A DNA stretch of 64,000 nucleotides from positions 321,621-385,620 of the forward strand of contig PDHQ01000005.1 of the NCBI GenBank assembly GCA_003339415.1. Direction: 5' to 3'. The DNA comes from Ophiocordyceps camponoti-saundersi (nom. inval.) (Eukaryota > Ascomycota > Sordariomycetes > Hypocreales > Ophiocordycipitaceae). This document shows, piece after piece, positions 35,614-47,698 of this stretch (its first letter is position 1; every line of letters starts with the position of its first letter). A model generated the notes under the pieces. It did not search any database. It worked only from the letters and a program-made list of their open reading frames with translations, and had not been told where the DNA came from. The translations under genes and the position numbers were made by a program.

Positions 35614-36066
35614 CTTTCGTTCTTTTTTTTCCTCTTTTTTTTCCCCATTTGACGACGACCTTCTTGGCTGGATCAAGGTGCGACGGAGGAGGCTTACGAG
35701 AGAGCAGGGGGCTGCGTCGGACGATGGATGCAGTCACTTTCTCGCAGGGCCTCTGGGCGGCATGGCACCGCAGGGGTTTGCTTCAGACGGCCGTCTCGAT
35801 GTACAGGCATTTTCATGGGCGCCGGTGCGATATGGAAGGGGGGAGGCAAAGAGGTGTCGGCGTTTGGATTGACCAGCACAGCAGTAATACATTCGACATA
35901 CATTCAACAGCCCAGGATGCGGCAATGTTGTGGATACGGACGTCCTGGTTTTTTTTTTGTACATATCATAGCACTACAGGTGGTTTTTCTGGGCCCCTCC
36001 CTTCTCTTGATCTCTCAAGGTCGTGACGAGGTTTGAGAAGCTTCTTTGACAGTCTCGAAAGAAAGT

Positions 36067-36124
36067 CTACCTACCTACCTACCTACCTACCTACCTATCT
36101 ATCACCTACCTACCTAGGTAGGTA
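36067..36124. repeat. (CTAC)n array ending in a CCTAGG palindrome
   Basis: About seven CTAC units are followed by an 18-bp perfect palindrome at 36107-36124 (TACCTACCTAGGTAGGTA). Confidence 0.9.
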
Positions 36125-38556
36125 TCTGCCTGTCTGCCTGCCCAACAAGTACACCTATCTGAATAGGTGTACGGATACCACCTTTTTTACAGACGTGTTC
36201 TTACGAATGGATGGGATGGATGGATGGATAGATGTAAGTCATCAGTACTATAATCCGTACATACGCCGTACACACATGCCTACCGACCTACCTACAGAGA
36301 ATATTCCAAGGGGCACGTTGCCGAGTTCCGATCTGCCGACTCAGGCTTCCAGCAAAGGGGTGTGCGTCGTCTCCTGGGTAAGGCAGGTAGTATTGTATGG
36401 GATTTTGGACCACGGTTTGTTCACGAAACCAACGGCCCCAACGGGGGGGGGGCATGCATGTTGTAGGGCGGGATGGGAAGATTGAATGAATGAAGTATGG
36501 ATACTTCCCTTAGGGGTATCCTTCAAGTACGGATACGGACGTAAAAGGAAAGAAAGAGTCTTTCGTCTGGTCTGATAGGCGGGAAGAGGAAAAGACAGGG
36601 TTGACGGGAACAACAATTACCTGTTCGCTTTTGCTTGACAAGGGGGGGGGCTATCATCCCGGGTCAGAGACAGCGCGGAGGAGGAGAGACGAGACGAGCG
36701 AGCGAGCGGTTAACGCACAGACGGGGGGGGGGGTTGTTGGGGGTTGGGTACCTGCGGCTACGGGCTGCCGGGATCGCTGCTTCCAAGACTCGAGGGAGTG
36801 GCATTTGTGACGCGCGTACGGATACTGGTGTTTTTGGGTTGCTTCTTCTATGGAACACTACTCTGTAGATGATCGTATAGTAGGTACATGTAATCTGGGT
36901 AGGTATGTATGGACACATATATCATACTTCTGTGCATGATATTGACAGCCTTGTCTTTCGCTAAAGAGTTCCATTCATCTACATATGTGTTCGTATGTAT
37001 CATCCGTGTACATATGTGCGAAAGCGAGTAAAAGAGGTGAGTGAGTGAGACGGAGATGATAGGGGGAAAAAGGCGACGGAATTGTCTATACAGCTGAAAA
37101 TCGTGAACAAAGCCGAAAGGAAAGAAAAAAGGGGGGGAAGAGAAAGGGACCCAAACGGAAATCCATCCCATTCCTCTCGTCGTCACAGGCTGAGAAAAGA
37201 AAAGAAGAGTGAGAGCAAATAAAAAAGGGGGAGGGGGGGGGGGCGGAAGAAAGAGAGAGTGAGAGTGAGAGTGAGAGACAAGAGTTTGAATTTCATCCCA
37301 CGTGCCAAGACCAGGCGACGTGCCGGCTTTCCCGCTTTTCCCGGCTCCGTTGCTTTGCTCTCACGCACTTCCGTCCGAACCCCCGTCGGTCCGTTTTTTT
37401 GCGACGAGGTTGAATTTTTTTTTTTTCCTTGCTTTTTCTTTTTTTTTCTTTTCCTCTAAGGTTGATCCCTGCGCGGATGCTTTTTGCTTCTTTGGTTGCT
37501 TCTTTTTATCTTCTCTTGATGCTTGCTTGTTAATGTAGATGTACTTTAGCATTCTCATGGATGTACTAATAGAGATGGCTCGATGGAGAGACTCGACTCT
37601 AACCTAGGTACCACACGGAATATACTATTCACCACAACCACTATGCATACATACCTACATACATACAGCATAGCTAGAAACATACCTACATACAGACGTA
37701 TGTATATACATACAGGCTCACGTTCTGCTCCCCTACTGATTGAAACGCAAGCTTCTGCACGCCACACGCCCCTCCCCCAGAAAAAGAAGGACAAGTAAGG
37801 GGCTGTTACATCGTACAATGTAGGTACCTAGGTACATGTGTATTCTCGACGAAGTGGCAGCTTTCCGGCTACCTGGAGCGATAAATGCATAGCATGCTAT
37901 CCGTACCTACCTAGGGATGTTATATGGCTACCACCTACGTAGCCTGTCTCAGACGCGGGTTTAAAAGGGAAAAGAGAGCAAAAAAAAAAGAGAGACTCAC
38001 ATATGTCTTCTTTCCTTGGCGGTTTTTTTGCTTGTTCTTGCTGGTGGTTTAAAAAAAAACAAAAGCTTCAAAATGTTCCACCATACGAGAAAGAATCTTT
38101 TCTTTCCTTCCTTATCTCCTTTTTTTGCCTTTCACTCTCTTCACTCGGCTATACGTGCCGCTTCTGGAAAAGAAAAGACATTTCTCACGATGAGAAGATT
38201 TTCCGCCTTTTCTATATTTACTTACCTACCTACGTTTGGATGTAGAATGACGAGAGACAGATGACTTTTGTTTATTTGACCTTTACTGCCAGGGGGGGAG
38301 GCAGAGAGACAGAGAAAGAGAGAAAGGGTCGCTCGCGGCATGCTAGTTGCCGAAACGCGTCAGCTGTGTTTAAATAGAACTGCGTTGAGGAAAAAGGAAA
38401 GAAGACGAGAGAGAGAGCAAGGGGGGGGAAGGCGTGCATTTCCGGATACATGTCAACCTGAGTAGGACACACCCGCTCATGATGAATTTTTTCCATCGTC
38501 GTCAACTTCCATGTCAACGGCCTTGGATACCCCATGTTTTTTTTTTCATCTCCCCT

Positions 38557-38587
<31 letters not shown>

Positions 38588-38763
38588 ACCCCCCCCCCCC
38601 CACAAGAGACGGCAACAGAAGACACACAAGAGGCACGTGCNNNNNNNNNNCCCCTGCTGCTCACCCGCGTGGGTTGCGCGTGGCCGATTCAGCGAGCCGG
38701 TGAGGAAAAGACTACGTTTTTTTTTTTTTTTTTTTTTTTCACCCCCCCCCCCCCCCCCCCCCC
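38557..38763. repeat. Poly-C and poly-T tracts flanking an assembly gap
   Basis: C29 at 38557, C13 at 38589, T23 at 38717 and C22 at 38742 surround the N gap at 38641-38650. The homopolymers probably caused the break in assembly. Confidence 0.9.
38641..38650. other. Assembly gap (10 N)
   Basis: Ten consecutive N characters. The real gap size is unknown. Confidence 1.
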
Positions 38764-39481
38764 TTGTTGGTAGCGACCTCCGCGCGTGGCGTCTGGAGAG
38801 AGAGAAGAAAACAGCTGAAGATGGGGCGTCTTCACTCGTCATGGACACGCGTAGCTTCGCTTACCTGCTTTTGTCTCTGTTGGGATTCTTGTTTTGTTAT
38901 TTGTGATGGCGTGCCTAGGGTAGGTTGATGGATTGGATGATATCGGATGGATGGATGGAAACAGCCTCGTGGGGGAAAAGAAGAAAGGGGCGTTCGAATA
39001 AGACATTACTGATTCATTATAAGCGACGTCATGATAAAGATGATCAGCCGAAAACAGATCTCGTCTTCCCGTCTCGGTAGGACCTTGACGTTGCAGTCTG
39101 TTCCGTAAGTATGTACAGATAACCGTACAGAGGCACCACGGACATACATATGTATATGTATGATATATGCACGTGAACCTCGCAGTGAAGCCGGGTACGG
39201 ATACCTACCTACCTAGGTAGGTGGTAGATGTTCTATTGTATTGACATGCGGACACAAATCATCACGTCTTCTCGCTTTGCCATCTCCGATATATGACGGT
39301 CCACCGATTCGGCATCACCACTGACGCCCCCTGTACGACGCCCGTCAGTACCTACCAAGCACGTACTCACCTACCTAGGAGAATGTACGGGTACAACGTG
39401 CATCTATTGTCTGTACGCACAATTCTACCCATGTCGTCATATTAACCCCCCCCCCCCCCCTTCCGAAAAAAAGGGGCTATC

Positions 39482-41484
39482 CTACATCGTCACTCGACCT
39501 GGACGCGCGGCCGCCCTTCCGAGGTCGACGATGCCCTGTCGGATGTCGGCGAAGCTGGCGTTGGGCTGCAGGCCAAGTAACAGCGCCATCTCCCCCAGTT
39601 CGTCCACACCCATCGTCGTCGTCGCCGGCGGCGGCACCAACACCATCTGAGGAACGCTACCCTCAGACCAGTCAACGGCCGCTACGCCCGCCAAGCCCTT
39701 AGCTTTGTTCTTGCTCAGCATGCCGAACCGCATCCCCACTTCCGTCACCGTCACCAGGATGCTGACGATGATGAGGATAATGATGATCCACGTGATGGAG
39801 CTCATCTTGGCGTCGTTGACCGAGTCCGACAGTATCTCGGCCAGGTCAAGAAAGACGCGACATCGCTCGTTGAGTACCTTGATGCGCGGGTCAATTTCCA
39901 GGTATTCCCGCACCGCCACGTAGAGCGGATGCAGCGTCGGTTCCGAGTCCCAGAAAAAGTTGGGCACGTCCAAGATGTTGGACGCTGCAGACCGGCGCGC
40001 CTCCTCGTCAGCCAAATGGGGGGGGGGGAAAAGAGAGAATCTATGTGAGCACTCACATAGATTAATGTCCACGCGGCTTTTAAACAGCCTGCCCAATATC
40101 TTGACAATCTCCGTCCTCGTCATGTTCAAGTGTCCCGTCAACGCCAGAGTCTTGGGCACGTGCTGAGCGTCCAGCATCGTCTCGCTCATCCGCTCCTCAA
40201 AAAAGCACAGCTTCGTGCTCTGCGCGATGGAGTGGCTTATCGTCAGTTTGATCATGTGGTCCGACCGCGGCATCAGCGTTATCATGTCGTTGAAGACGCG
40301 CGGCCGCTTCACCTCGGCACTGTATTCAAAGTGAAACTCCTCCGTCTCGAACGTGTCTTGCTCCAACGGCCTCGTCAGAAGGCTGATGCCGTCTTCGGCA
40401 TCAGCAAAGGTCAGGTCCGCCAGAATGTCCTTCTCCTGATGCTCCGTAAAGTTCCAGAAGACGACGACGCCGTACGAGAAGACGAACATCTCGGCGAAGC
40501 TCTTGGCATCGGGAGCAATGCGATTGATGTATGACCGGAAGCCGTCGTCGTGTTCTCGATGCTGCTCATCGTCCGGAGAAGGGTCGCTAAACGGTGGCGT
40601 CGCGCGACTGCCTCTCTCCGGGCTCTCTGGATTGGTATATGCGTCGTCCTCGAAATATCCGTGGTGAGAATTTCGTCGCTCGCTTCGTTCAATCTCCAGA
40701 TCCAACATGGTTTTCCCCGTCCCCGGCGTCTTGAGCATGGGCCGGCCGCGTACTCGGTAGCCTTCGGTGCCGTTGAGCAGAGGCAGGGCGTAAATGACGT
40801 AGAGACAGTCGTCGTAGAGTTTGGTCTTGGCCTCGTGCTTCTTCCTCAGGAACTCGGACGTGGCGCCGATTTTGAAGGCCTGAGCCGTGCAGTAAGCTGT
40901 CAGGCGACTAACTTTGTCCTTTCTCTGCATCTTGGGTAGTCTCTCAGCAAAGCTTTTGCCACGAATCCCCCCCCTCTTCCGCAGCACATCCAGCTCCTCG
41001 TCCTTGAGCGGCCGGTTCTGTTCATCCTGTAGCCTTCTGGACAGAACAGCCTCGCTCTCGATCTCGTCCTCGGCCTCTTCTTCGTCGCCGCGATCCGTCT
41101 CGGGTAGCAGCACCAGCTTCTCGCTGATTTTGGTCGTTCTCGACGGCATTGACTGTCCCGTGCGCGATTGACCGTTGGGTAACGCGACCCTACGGCCGGA
41201 AGCCAGGCCGGCGGCAGCGGGGAATGATCTCTGGGCGGGCGTAGGTGGGCCCCGCGGTTGGCCAGAAGGGATTTGCGAGTTGTACTGGAGGACATTGTCG
41301 ACCGTCATAAATCGCATGGGAGTCCTCCCACTGGAGCCGGAAGACGTGTCTTGGCGTCGCGTTCTCGCGTGAGGCCTCTGCCTCGAGTCCGTAACCTGTC
41401 AATCGAGACGTCAGAAGAAAGGCAATCACAGAGGCGTCAATGGAGCCTTACTAGGACAGAGGGCCGTTGTTTTCCTGACGACAT
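39482..41484 (-). CDS. DUF155 family protein (Rmd8/Sif3-like)
   Basis: Three exons on the minus strand (41484-41452, 41395-40057, 39984-39482) encode 624 aa. Exon 1 has 11 codons (MSSGKQRPSVL). The second intron, 72 bp, has no stop codon and includes a poly-C tract; splicing restores VDINLSSNILDVPNFFWDSEP. The N-terminal 150 residues are disordered and charged. The DUF155 domain follows (AYCTAQAFKIGATSEFL, EMFVFSYGVVVFWNF, FNDMITLMPRSDHMIKLTISHSIAQS) with the C-terminal FFWDSEPTLHPLY and EILSDS motifs and one membrane segment (WIIIILIIVSILVTV). Fungal relatives are Rmd1, Rmd8, S. pombe Sif2/Sif3 and mitochondrial Mrx10. The membrane segment and long acidic N-terminus fit Rmd8/Sif3 better. Biochemical function is unknown. 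A C-terminal tail past the membrane segment is longer than I expect for the family. Confidence 0.9.
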
Positions 41485-41910
41485 TGATGTATGCGTTGGT
41501 TGGAGATGAACGATGACGATAACTGATGAGTAAGATGCATGGGCAGGCGATGGCAACCAAGGCGGGGCGTATCCGTACTTTAGGAAGAAGGGCCCGTAGG
41601 GGAGAGACCTCACGTGACCTTGCTTCAAGAATCTGGGTTTAAGCAGACTGCTAGAAGACCGGCATGTTGATAAAGTCATGGTAAAAGGAAAAAGAGGAGA
41701 GTCTTTTGTTAGTGACGACGTCATCTTCATCTTTTGTCTCGCCAGAGTTGGAAGTTTCGGCAAAGCCTGCGCGATAGAAGGGCTTGGCCTAGACGCATGT
41801 TGCTCCGTTCTGTCAAAACCAAGGCAAAGAAATGAAGAGTCTCCTCTTTCTCTGGGAGAGAGGAAAGAATTTTTTTTTCTTTCCATGACGGGGGAGCCTT
41901 CGTCTGTCCT

Positions 41911-41942
<32 letters not shown>

Positions 41943-42685
41943 CATATATCTACGCGTAAAGGTATGTATGTATAATACGATCGATCTTGACAGGCACATG
42001 AAAAAAAAGCCATGCAGCAGCGCACAGTCCTGTCAACCGTCGTCTGATGCAGACTGACGACGATTGGCGAAGGAAACCCCATCTCAGCCAATCAGCGCTC
42101 TTCTGCTCCTTCGTTCAGGCGGATACACACAGGCGCAGGGCACCACCTATAGGTACCTACCTACCTAGGTAGACTAGCGGCGGCTGTTGCTAGGCCGCCT
42201 GTGTTTGTTTACCTCGAACCTCCAACAGCCCAAAAAAAAAACCACCTTGGCTATCGGGCGACCCCGCGCGGGTCCCTGCACGTTGTCTGTCATCCCTTCT
42301 CTACCCTGCGGCTTTCATCGTTTTCCTTCCCTTTCCATCTCCTCCTCATCCTCCTCCTCCTTCACGCCTATCACAGCTTTGATCAGCCATTGGGAAACCT
42401 CACATCCTCGACCTCCCTCGACATACTTGTACATACTGTCACTCGCACATTGTATGTACATACATATGTACAACTCACCACATATTGCACACATACCTGT
42501 ACAATCACCTTCAAGATATCGCCCCTCCTCCCCGCAACGGCGGAGTCTGCTTCATTCCTCTGCCACCGGCCCGATTTCAACGCGCTGATGGGCGCCAAGT
42601 CCAATCCTGCCGAAATTTGTACCCAAGCGCCAGCTAGAGAGACACAGAGACGACCGGCGTCGATCGGGTGACAGCCCCCTCTGCC
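41485..42685. other. Divergent promoter region, DUF155/IQGAP
   Basis: 1.2 kb with a GTACGGATA element at 41570, a (TATG)n run at 41914-41940 and a CCTAGG palindrome at 42161. The last 450 bp before IQGAP are pyrimidine-rich. No gene was found. Confidence 0.6.
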
Positions 42686-45600
42686 ATGTCCTCCCAGCGC
42701 AAGCCACCCGCCGTCGACTTGGCCCCCCTTCCCCACGACATCCTCACTCGATATCCCTCCACAACATCCGATAACGCCACCAAAACTCCCCGACAGCATC
42801 GCCGCGGCCAGAGCCATGTCCTAGCTCGCGCCCGCACCTTCGAAGCCGGCGCAGCAATGGACGCCTCAGTCGCGTCTCCAGGAAGCCTTCGCGGGCCCAA
42901 CCGCCAGTCGCTTTGTCTGCTACCCCAGGCACCGGCCTCGTCACCACCTCGTCCGCCCGTCACCCCTCCCGATCGCAAGGTTTCGAGACATGAGCGCGGC
43001 AAGAGCATCGACGTTGGCAGGTTGGCCTCTGCTTTGGTCAACCGGCCTGCATCTCCCGTTTCGCCTTCCCCTCCGCGCCCAAAGTCTGCTCGGCCCATCT
43101 CGATGCTGCTGACCCGGTCCGATTCTGGCCTTGCGACAAGCGCCGCCGCCGCCTCCAAAAACAACGCCTCCCCGCAGCCTCTTCACCATGCTCCCATGGG
43201 CCGTCCCGATCTCGAGCTGCTCGGCAAGTCCTCTACGCGAGAGTTGCGCACGCTGTCGCGTCTCGCACAGTCCGAGTCCGCCGATGACTTCACCATCACC
43301 TCGCCCGCTCAGGAAGTCGTGGGGCTGCGCGGCCGCCGCCGACTCCAGCGCATAGACAAGCCGATTGGTGACCGCGACTCTCGAACCGCCGGCTACAGCT
43401 GGGAAGGTCGCAACTGGATGGATAAGCAGCGCCAGTTTCTTCAGGCCTATGAGTATCTCTGCCACATAGGAGAGGCCAAGGAGTGGGTGGAAGACGTCAT
43501 CAGCAAGTCCCTCCCTCCCATCGTCGAGCTCGAAGAGGCACTCCGAGACGGCGTCACGTTGGCCGAGATCGTCGAAGCCCTCAATCCCGACAAGCGTTTT
43601 CGCATATTCCACCATCCAAAACTTCAGTACCGCCACTCCGACAACATAGCCATCTTCTTTCGTTACCTCGACGAAGTCGAGCTCCCCGATCTCTTTCGAT
43701 TTGAGCTCATAGACCTCTACGAGAAGAAAAACATTCCCAAGGTCATATACTGCATACATGCTTTGAGCTGGCTGCTGTTTCGCAAGGGCATCGTCGACTT
43801 TCGCATAGGCAACCTCGTCGGCCAGCTCGAATTCGAACACCATGAGCTTGAGGCCATGCAAAAGGGCCTCGATAAGCTGGGGGTCAACATGCCTAGCTTC
43901 GGTAACATGGGTGCTGACTTTGGCGTCCCGGAACCCGAGCCCGAGCCACAAGAAACCGAGGAGGAGAGGATTGACCGAGAGCTTGCAGAGGTCAAGGAGT
44001 CTATCGTCGACTTACAGGCGCAGAGTCGGGGTGCCATACTCCGTATGCGCCTCGGTAGCACAATGCAGAGTCTCTGGGACGGGGAAGATGGGCTCGTCGA
44101 GTTGCAGGCGCGCATCCGCGGCGATTTCACTCGTCAGATCATGGGCTACCGGCTCCAGATGCGACGTTCCGCTGTTCTCGTCCAGAGTGCCGTGCGCGGA
44201 TTCATCGTCCGCCAAAGCCTGAGGCAGAATGACCAATCCTGCAAGGCCTCGGAGCCGCTGATCTTGAGCCTGCAGAGTGTGGTTCGTGCCAACAGGGTTC
44301 GGGACGAACTTCGCGATATCAGGTCTCATTTGGGAGCGTGCAAGGGGTCTTTCCGGGACATACAGGCGACGTCCCGGGGTTTTCTGGTCCGCAGGAAGCA
44401 CGAAGCGCTGCAGCGGGAGACGCGGATGACATGCGGACCCGTTCGAAAACTCCAAGCCTCTGCCCGCGGAATGCTGCTACGGACGCGAGTAGATGACCAG
44501 CTTCGGCTCCTGAACGACCAGGCCGGTGCCGTTGCCGATGTGCAAGCCGCTGCGAGGGGCTCGCGGATAAGATGCCGGCTCGCTCGAGATATGGACGATC
44601 TGCGGGCCTTCGATTCGACTTGGACGACGCTCCAAGCTGAATCCCGGGGAGCTACCGCTCGAAGCCGGTGCTCGGCTACTAAGGAAGAGCTGGAGCAGCA
44701 AGGTGGAGTCGTTGCTCATCTTCAGGCGCGGATGCGAGGTGTTGCAGTACGGAGAGAGGTGGCGGCGCTATTGGACGAATTGGAGTCGGATAGCAGCGAC
44801 ATCATCGCCATCCAATCCCATGTCCGAGGCATGCTGCAAAGACGGAACCTTGATGCGCTCCGGGGTCTTCTTGGCCGCCACGTCGCTCAGAAGGTGGACC
44901 TACAGGGATATGCTCGGGGCCAGCTTGCCCGTCAACGTCACGAGGCCCTGGTGGAAGAGCTGCACTCTCATGATGCGGCCACGGCGGCCTTTCAGGCCAT
45001 TTTGAAGGCCATGATTGTGCGAGCACGAGTCGAGGATCTCGTGGCCGAGTTGCTAGAGGAAGAGGATGCCATCATTCTTGCTCAGGCTGCGGCTAAAGGG
45101 TTCCTCGTTCGGGGCCGGTTTGAGGAAAAGAAGCGATATTTCGACGAAAACATGCAAAAGGTGGTCAAGATCCAGAGTTTCGTGCGGGCCAAGGTCCAGG
45201 GCGAGGCATATAAGAGCCTAACGACTGGCAAGAATCCGCCGGTAAACGCGGTCAAGAACTTCGTGCACCTGCTCAACGACAGCGACTTTGACTTTAACGA
45301 GGAGCTTGAGTTTGAGAGGATGCGGAAAACGGTGGTGCAACAAGTGCGACAGAACGAGATGCTGGAGCAATACATTGACCAGCTCGACATCAAAATCGCA
45401 CTTCTGGTGAAGAACAAGATTACGCTGGACGAGGTGGTGCGGCATCAGCACAACTACGGCAGCAGCTCGGTCGGGCTCCTGGCCAACTCGACCATGTCGT
45501 CAGGCAATCAGTTCGACCTGAAGGCTCTCAATAAGAGCTCGAGGAAGAAGCTCGAGTCATACCAGCAACTCTTCTTCAGCCTGCAGACGCAACCGCAATA

Positions 45601-47698
45601 CCTGGCCAGGCTTTTCAAGCGCATTCGGGAGCAAGGCACGGCGGAGAAGGAATGCAAGAGGATCGAGCTCCTCATCATGAGCCTCTTCGGTTACGCGCAG
45701 AAGCGACGAGAAGAATATTACCTGTTGAAGCTGATCGCGAGGTCGATACGGGAGGAAATTGAAGGCGCGGCCATACTTCACGAGTACACGAGAGGCAACT
45801 ACTTTTGGGCCAGGCTGCTCGGCAACTACACACGGTCTCCGAGGGACCGTAAGTATCTGCGAAGCCTGCTCGGACCGCTGATACGTGACAACTTCATCGA
45901 AGACCCGGCGCTGGATCTGGAGAGCGACCCGATGCAAATTTATCGGTCGGCCATCAACAATGAGGAGCTGCGGACCGGACGGCCCGACCAACGGCCGCTG
46001 GACGTGCCTCGTGAGGTGGCTATCCGGGACCCGGAGACCAGACGGCTATTCATCGATCATCTGCGGGACCTCCGCGAGATTTGCGACCAGTTCTTTACGG
46101 CGCTCGAGGACCTGCTGCACAAGATGCCGTACGGTCTCCGCTTCCTGAGCGGGCAGATGTTCGACGCGCTCTGCCAACACTTCAACCGAGAGCCGCAGGC
46201 CCAGCTGCTGCAGGTGGTGGCCAACTGGCTGTGGAAGTTTTATCTTCAGCCGGCGCTGACGTCGCCGGAGCACGTCGGTGTGGTGGAGAGGTCGCTGAGC
46301 CCGCTGCAGAAGAGGAACCTGAGCGAGGTGGCCAAGGTGATCGGACAGGTGGCGTCCGGGCGGCCGTTTGGCGGGGACAACATCTACCTACAGCCTCTCA
46401 ACGCGTTCGTGACGGAGTCGATGGAGCGGCTGCAGCTGATGATGAGGGAGCTGATGGCGGTGCCGGACGCCGAGCGGACGTTTGACATTGACGAGTTCAA
46501 CGACCTGTACGCCAAGAACAAGCCGACGCTGTACGTAAAGATGACGGACATCTTCGCCATCCACAACCTGGTGGCGGCAGAGCTGGGGACGATGTGCCCG
46601 ACGCGCGACGACGTCCTCGGCGAGATCATGAGCGACCTCGGCAGCGCCAAGAGCAACGAGAACGAGATGAACGCGGCCGGATCGTCGGACATTCACATGT
46701 TCCTGACGCCCAAGCTCCACGACGTCGAGGACCCAGAAGAGGACGTCAAGGCGCTGTTCATGGAGACGAAGCGCTGCGTGCTGTACATTATCCGCGTGCA
46801 GACGGGGGCTAACCTCCTGGAGATCTTGGTGAAGCCCATCACGGCCGAGGACGAGCAGCGGTGGCAGGCCTTGCTACGGGACGACTTTTCCGACGGCAGC
46901 GAGACGCGAGGAGCCTACTCGGACGCCAACATGGCGGATGTGACGAGGATGACGTACCACGAGCTCAAGCGGACGGCGCTGGAGAACGTGATGCGGCTGG
47001 AGCAGATGGGACGCATCTCCAAGCACAACCTATATCAGGACGTACTCAACGCCATAGCCAGCGACATCCGGACCAAGAGCCGTCGTCGCGTACAAAGGCA
47101 GAGGGAACTCGAGGGCGTGCGGCTGACGCTGGGCAACCTGCATGAGAAGGCCAAGTACCTGGAACAGCAGCGGAGGAGCTATGACGACTACATTGAGCAT
47201 GCCATGGCGACTCTGCAGAACAAGAAGGGGTAAGGCTTTGTTCTGAGTCTTTTCCCACCCCCCCTTTACATGCCAACTTTTTTTGCTGACGGACGTGGCT
47301 TGTACAGGAAGAAGCGATTCCTGCTGCCTTTCACGAAGCAGTACAACCACCAGCGCGAGCTCGAGCGCAGCGGGCGCGTGCCCAAATTCGGCAGCTTCAA
47401 GTACAGCGCGCGATCGCTGACGGACAAGGGGGTGCTTGTCTCGTGGAGCGGGCTCGGAGACCGAGACGTGGACAAGATCAACCTGACCATCTCGTGCGAC
47501 GAGGTGGGAATCTTTGCGCTCGAAGGGTCACGCGGGCACATCCAGATGCCTGGGGCCAGCGCGCTGGTGTCGATCGAAGACTTGTTGCAGGCACAGTTTG
47601 AGTCGCACCAGTTTATGCACGTTTTTGAGGGCAACCTTAAGCTTAACGTCAACCTGTTGCTGCACCTTATTTACAAGAAATTTTACCGGACGGCGTGA
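42686..47698 (+). CDS. IQGAP scaffold protein (Rng2/SepG type)
   Basis: Two exons (42686-47229, 47308-47698) encode 1644 aa, in the size range of fungal IQGAPs. I start at the ATG of MSSQRKPPAVDL; an upstream in-frame GTG is not a start. Order of domains: a basic, Ser/Pro-rich disordered N-terminus (1-245), a calponin-homology domain (about 249-370, with YLCHIGEAKEWVEDVI and LSWLLFRKG), a region of 14 IQ-like repeats (about 438-850), a RasGAP-related domain (about 1005-1305, with LRDLREICDQFF and PYGLRFLSGQM) and the RasGAP C-terminal domain (MTYHELKRTALENVMRLEQ onward). IQGAPs scaffold the actomyosin ring at septation, binding actin, calmodulin and myosin light chain. The GAP domain of this family is normally inactive. 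Divergent from the DUF155 gene. Confidence 0.96.

Larger units (their letters stand above)
35614..39481. other. 3.9-kb gene-free region with assembly gap
   Basis: No coding gene is supported. It contains a (CTAC)n array, five GTACGGATA copies (36169, 36527, 36816, 37898, 39195), CCTAGG palindromes at 36107, 37824 and 39207, long poly-C and poly-T runs and a gap of 10 Ns. The frames in this region are low-complexity. Confidence 0.6.

Noticed and set aside
35118..36026. 302-codon + frame overlapping the last exon of the transporter
   Set aside because: It is the +1 frame of the transporter exon and then runs into non-coding DNA; no recognisable protein.
36067..36124. Possible CRISPR-like or satellite array
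   Set aside because: The (CTAC)n units are 4 bp without spacers, and the window is from a eukaryote.
42941..43951. 336-codon antisense frame inside the IQGAP gene
   Set aside because: Opposite to a conserved exon, no domain and compositional only.
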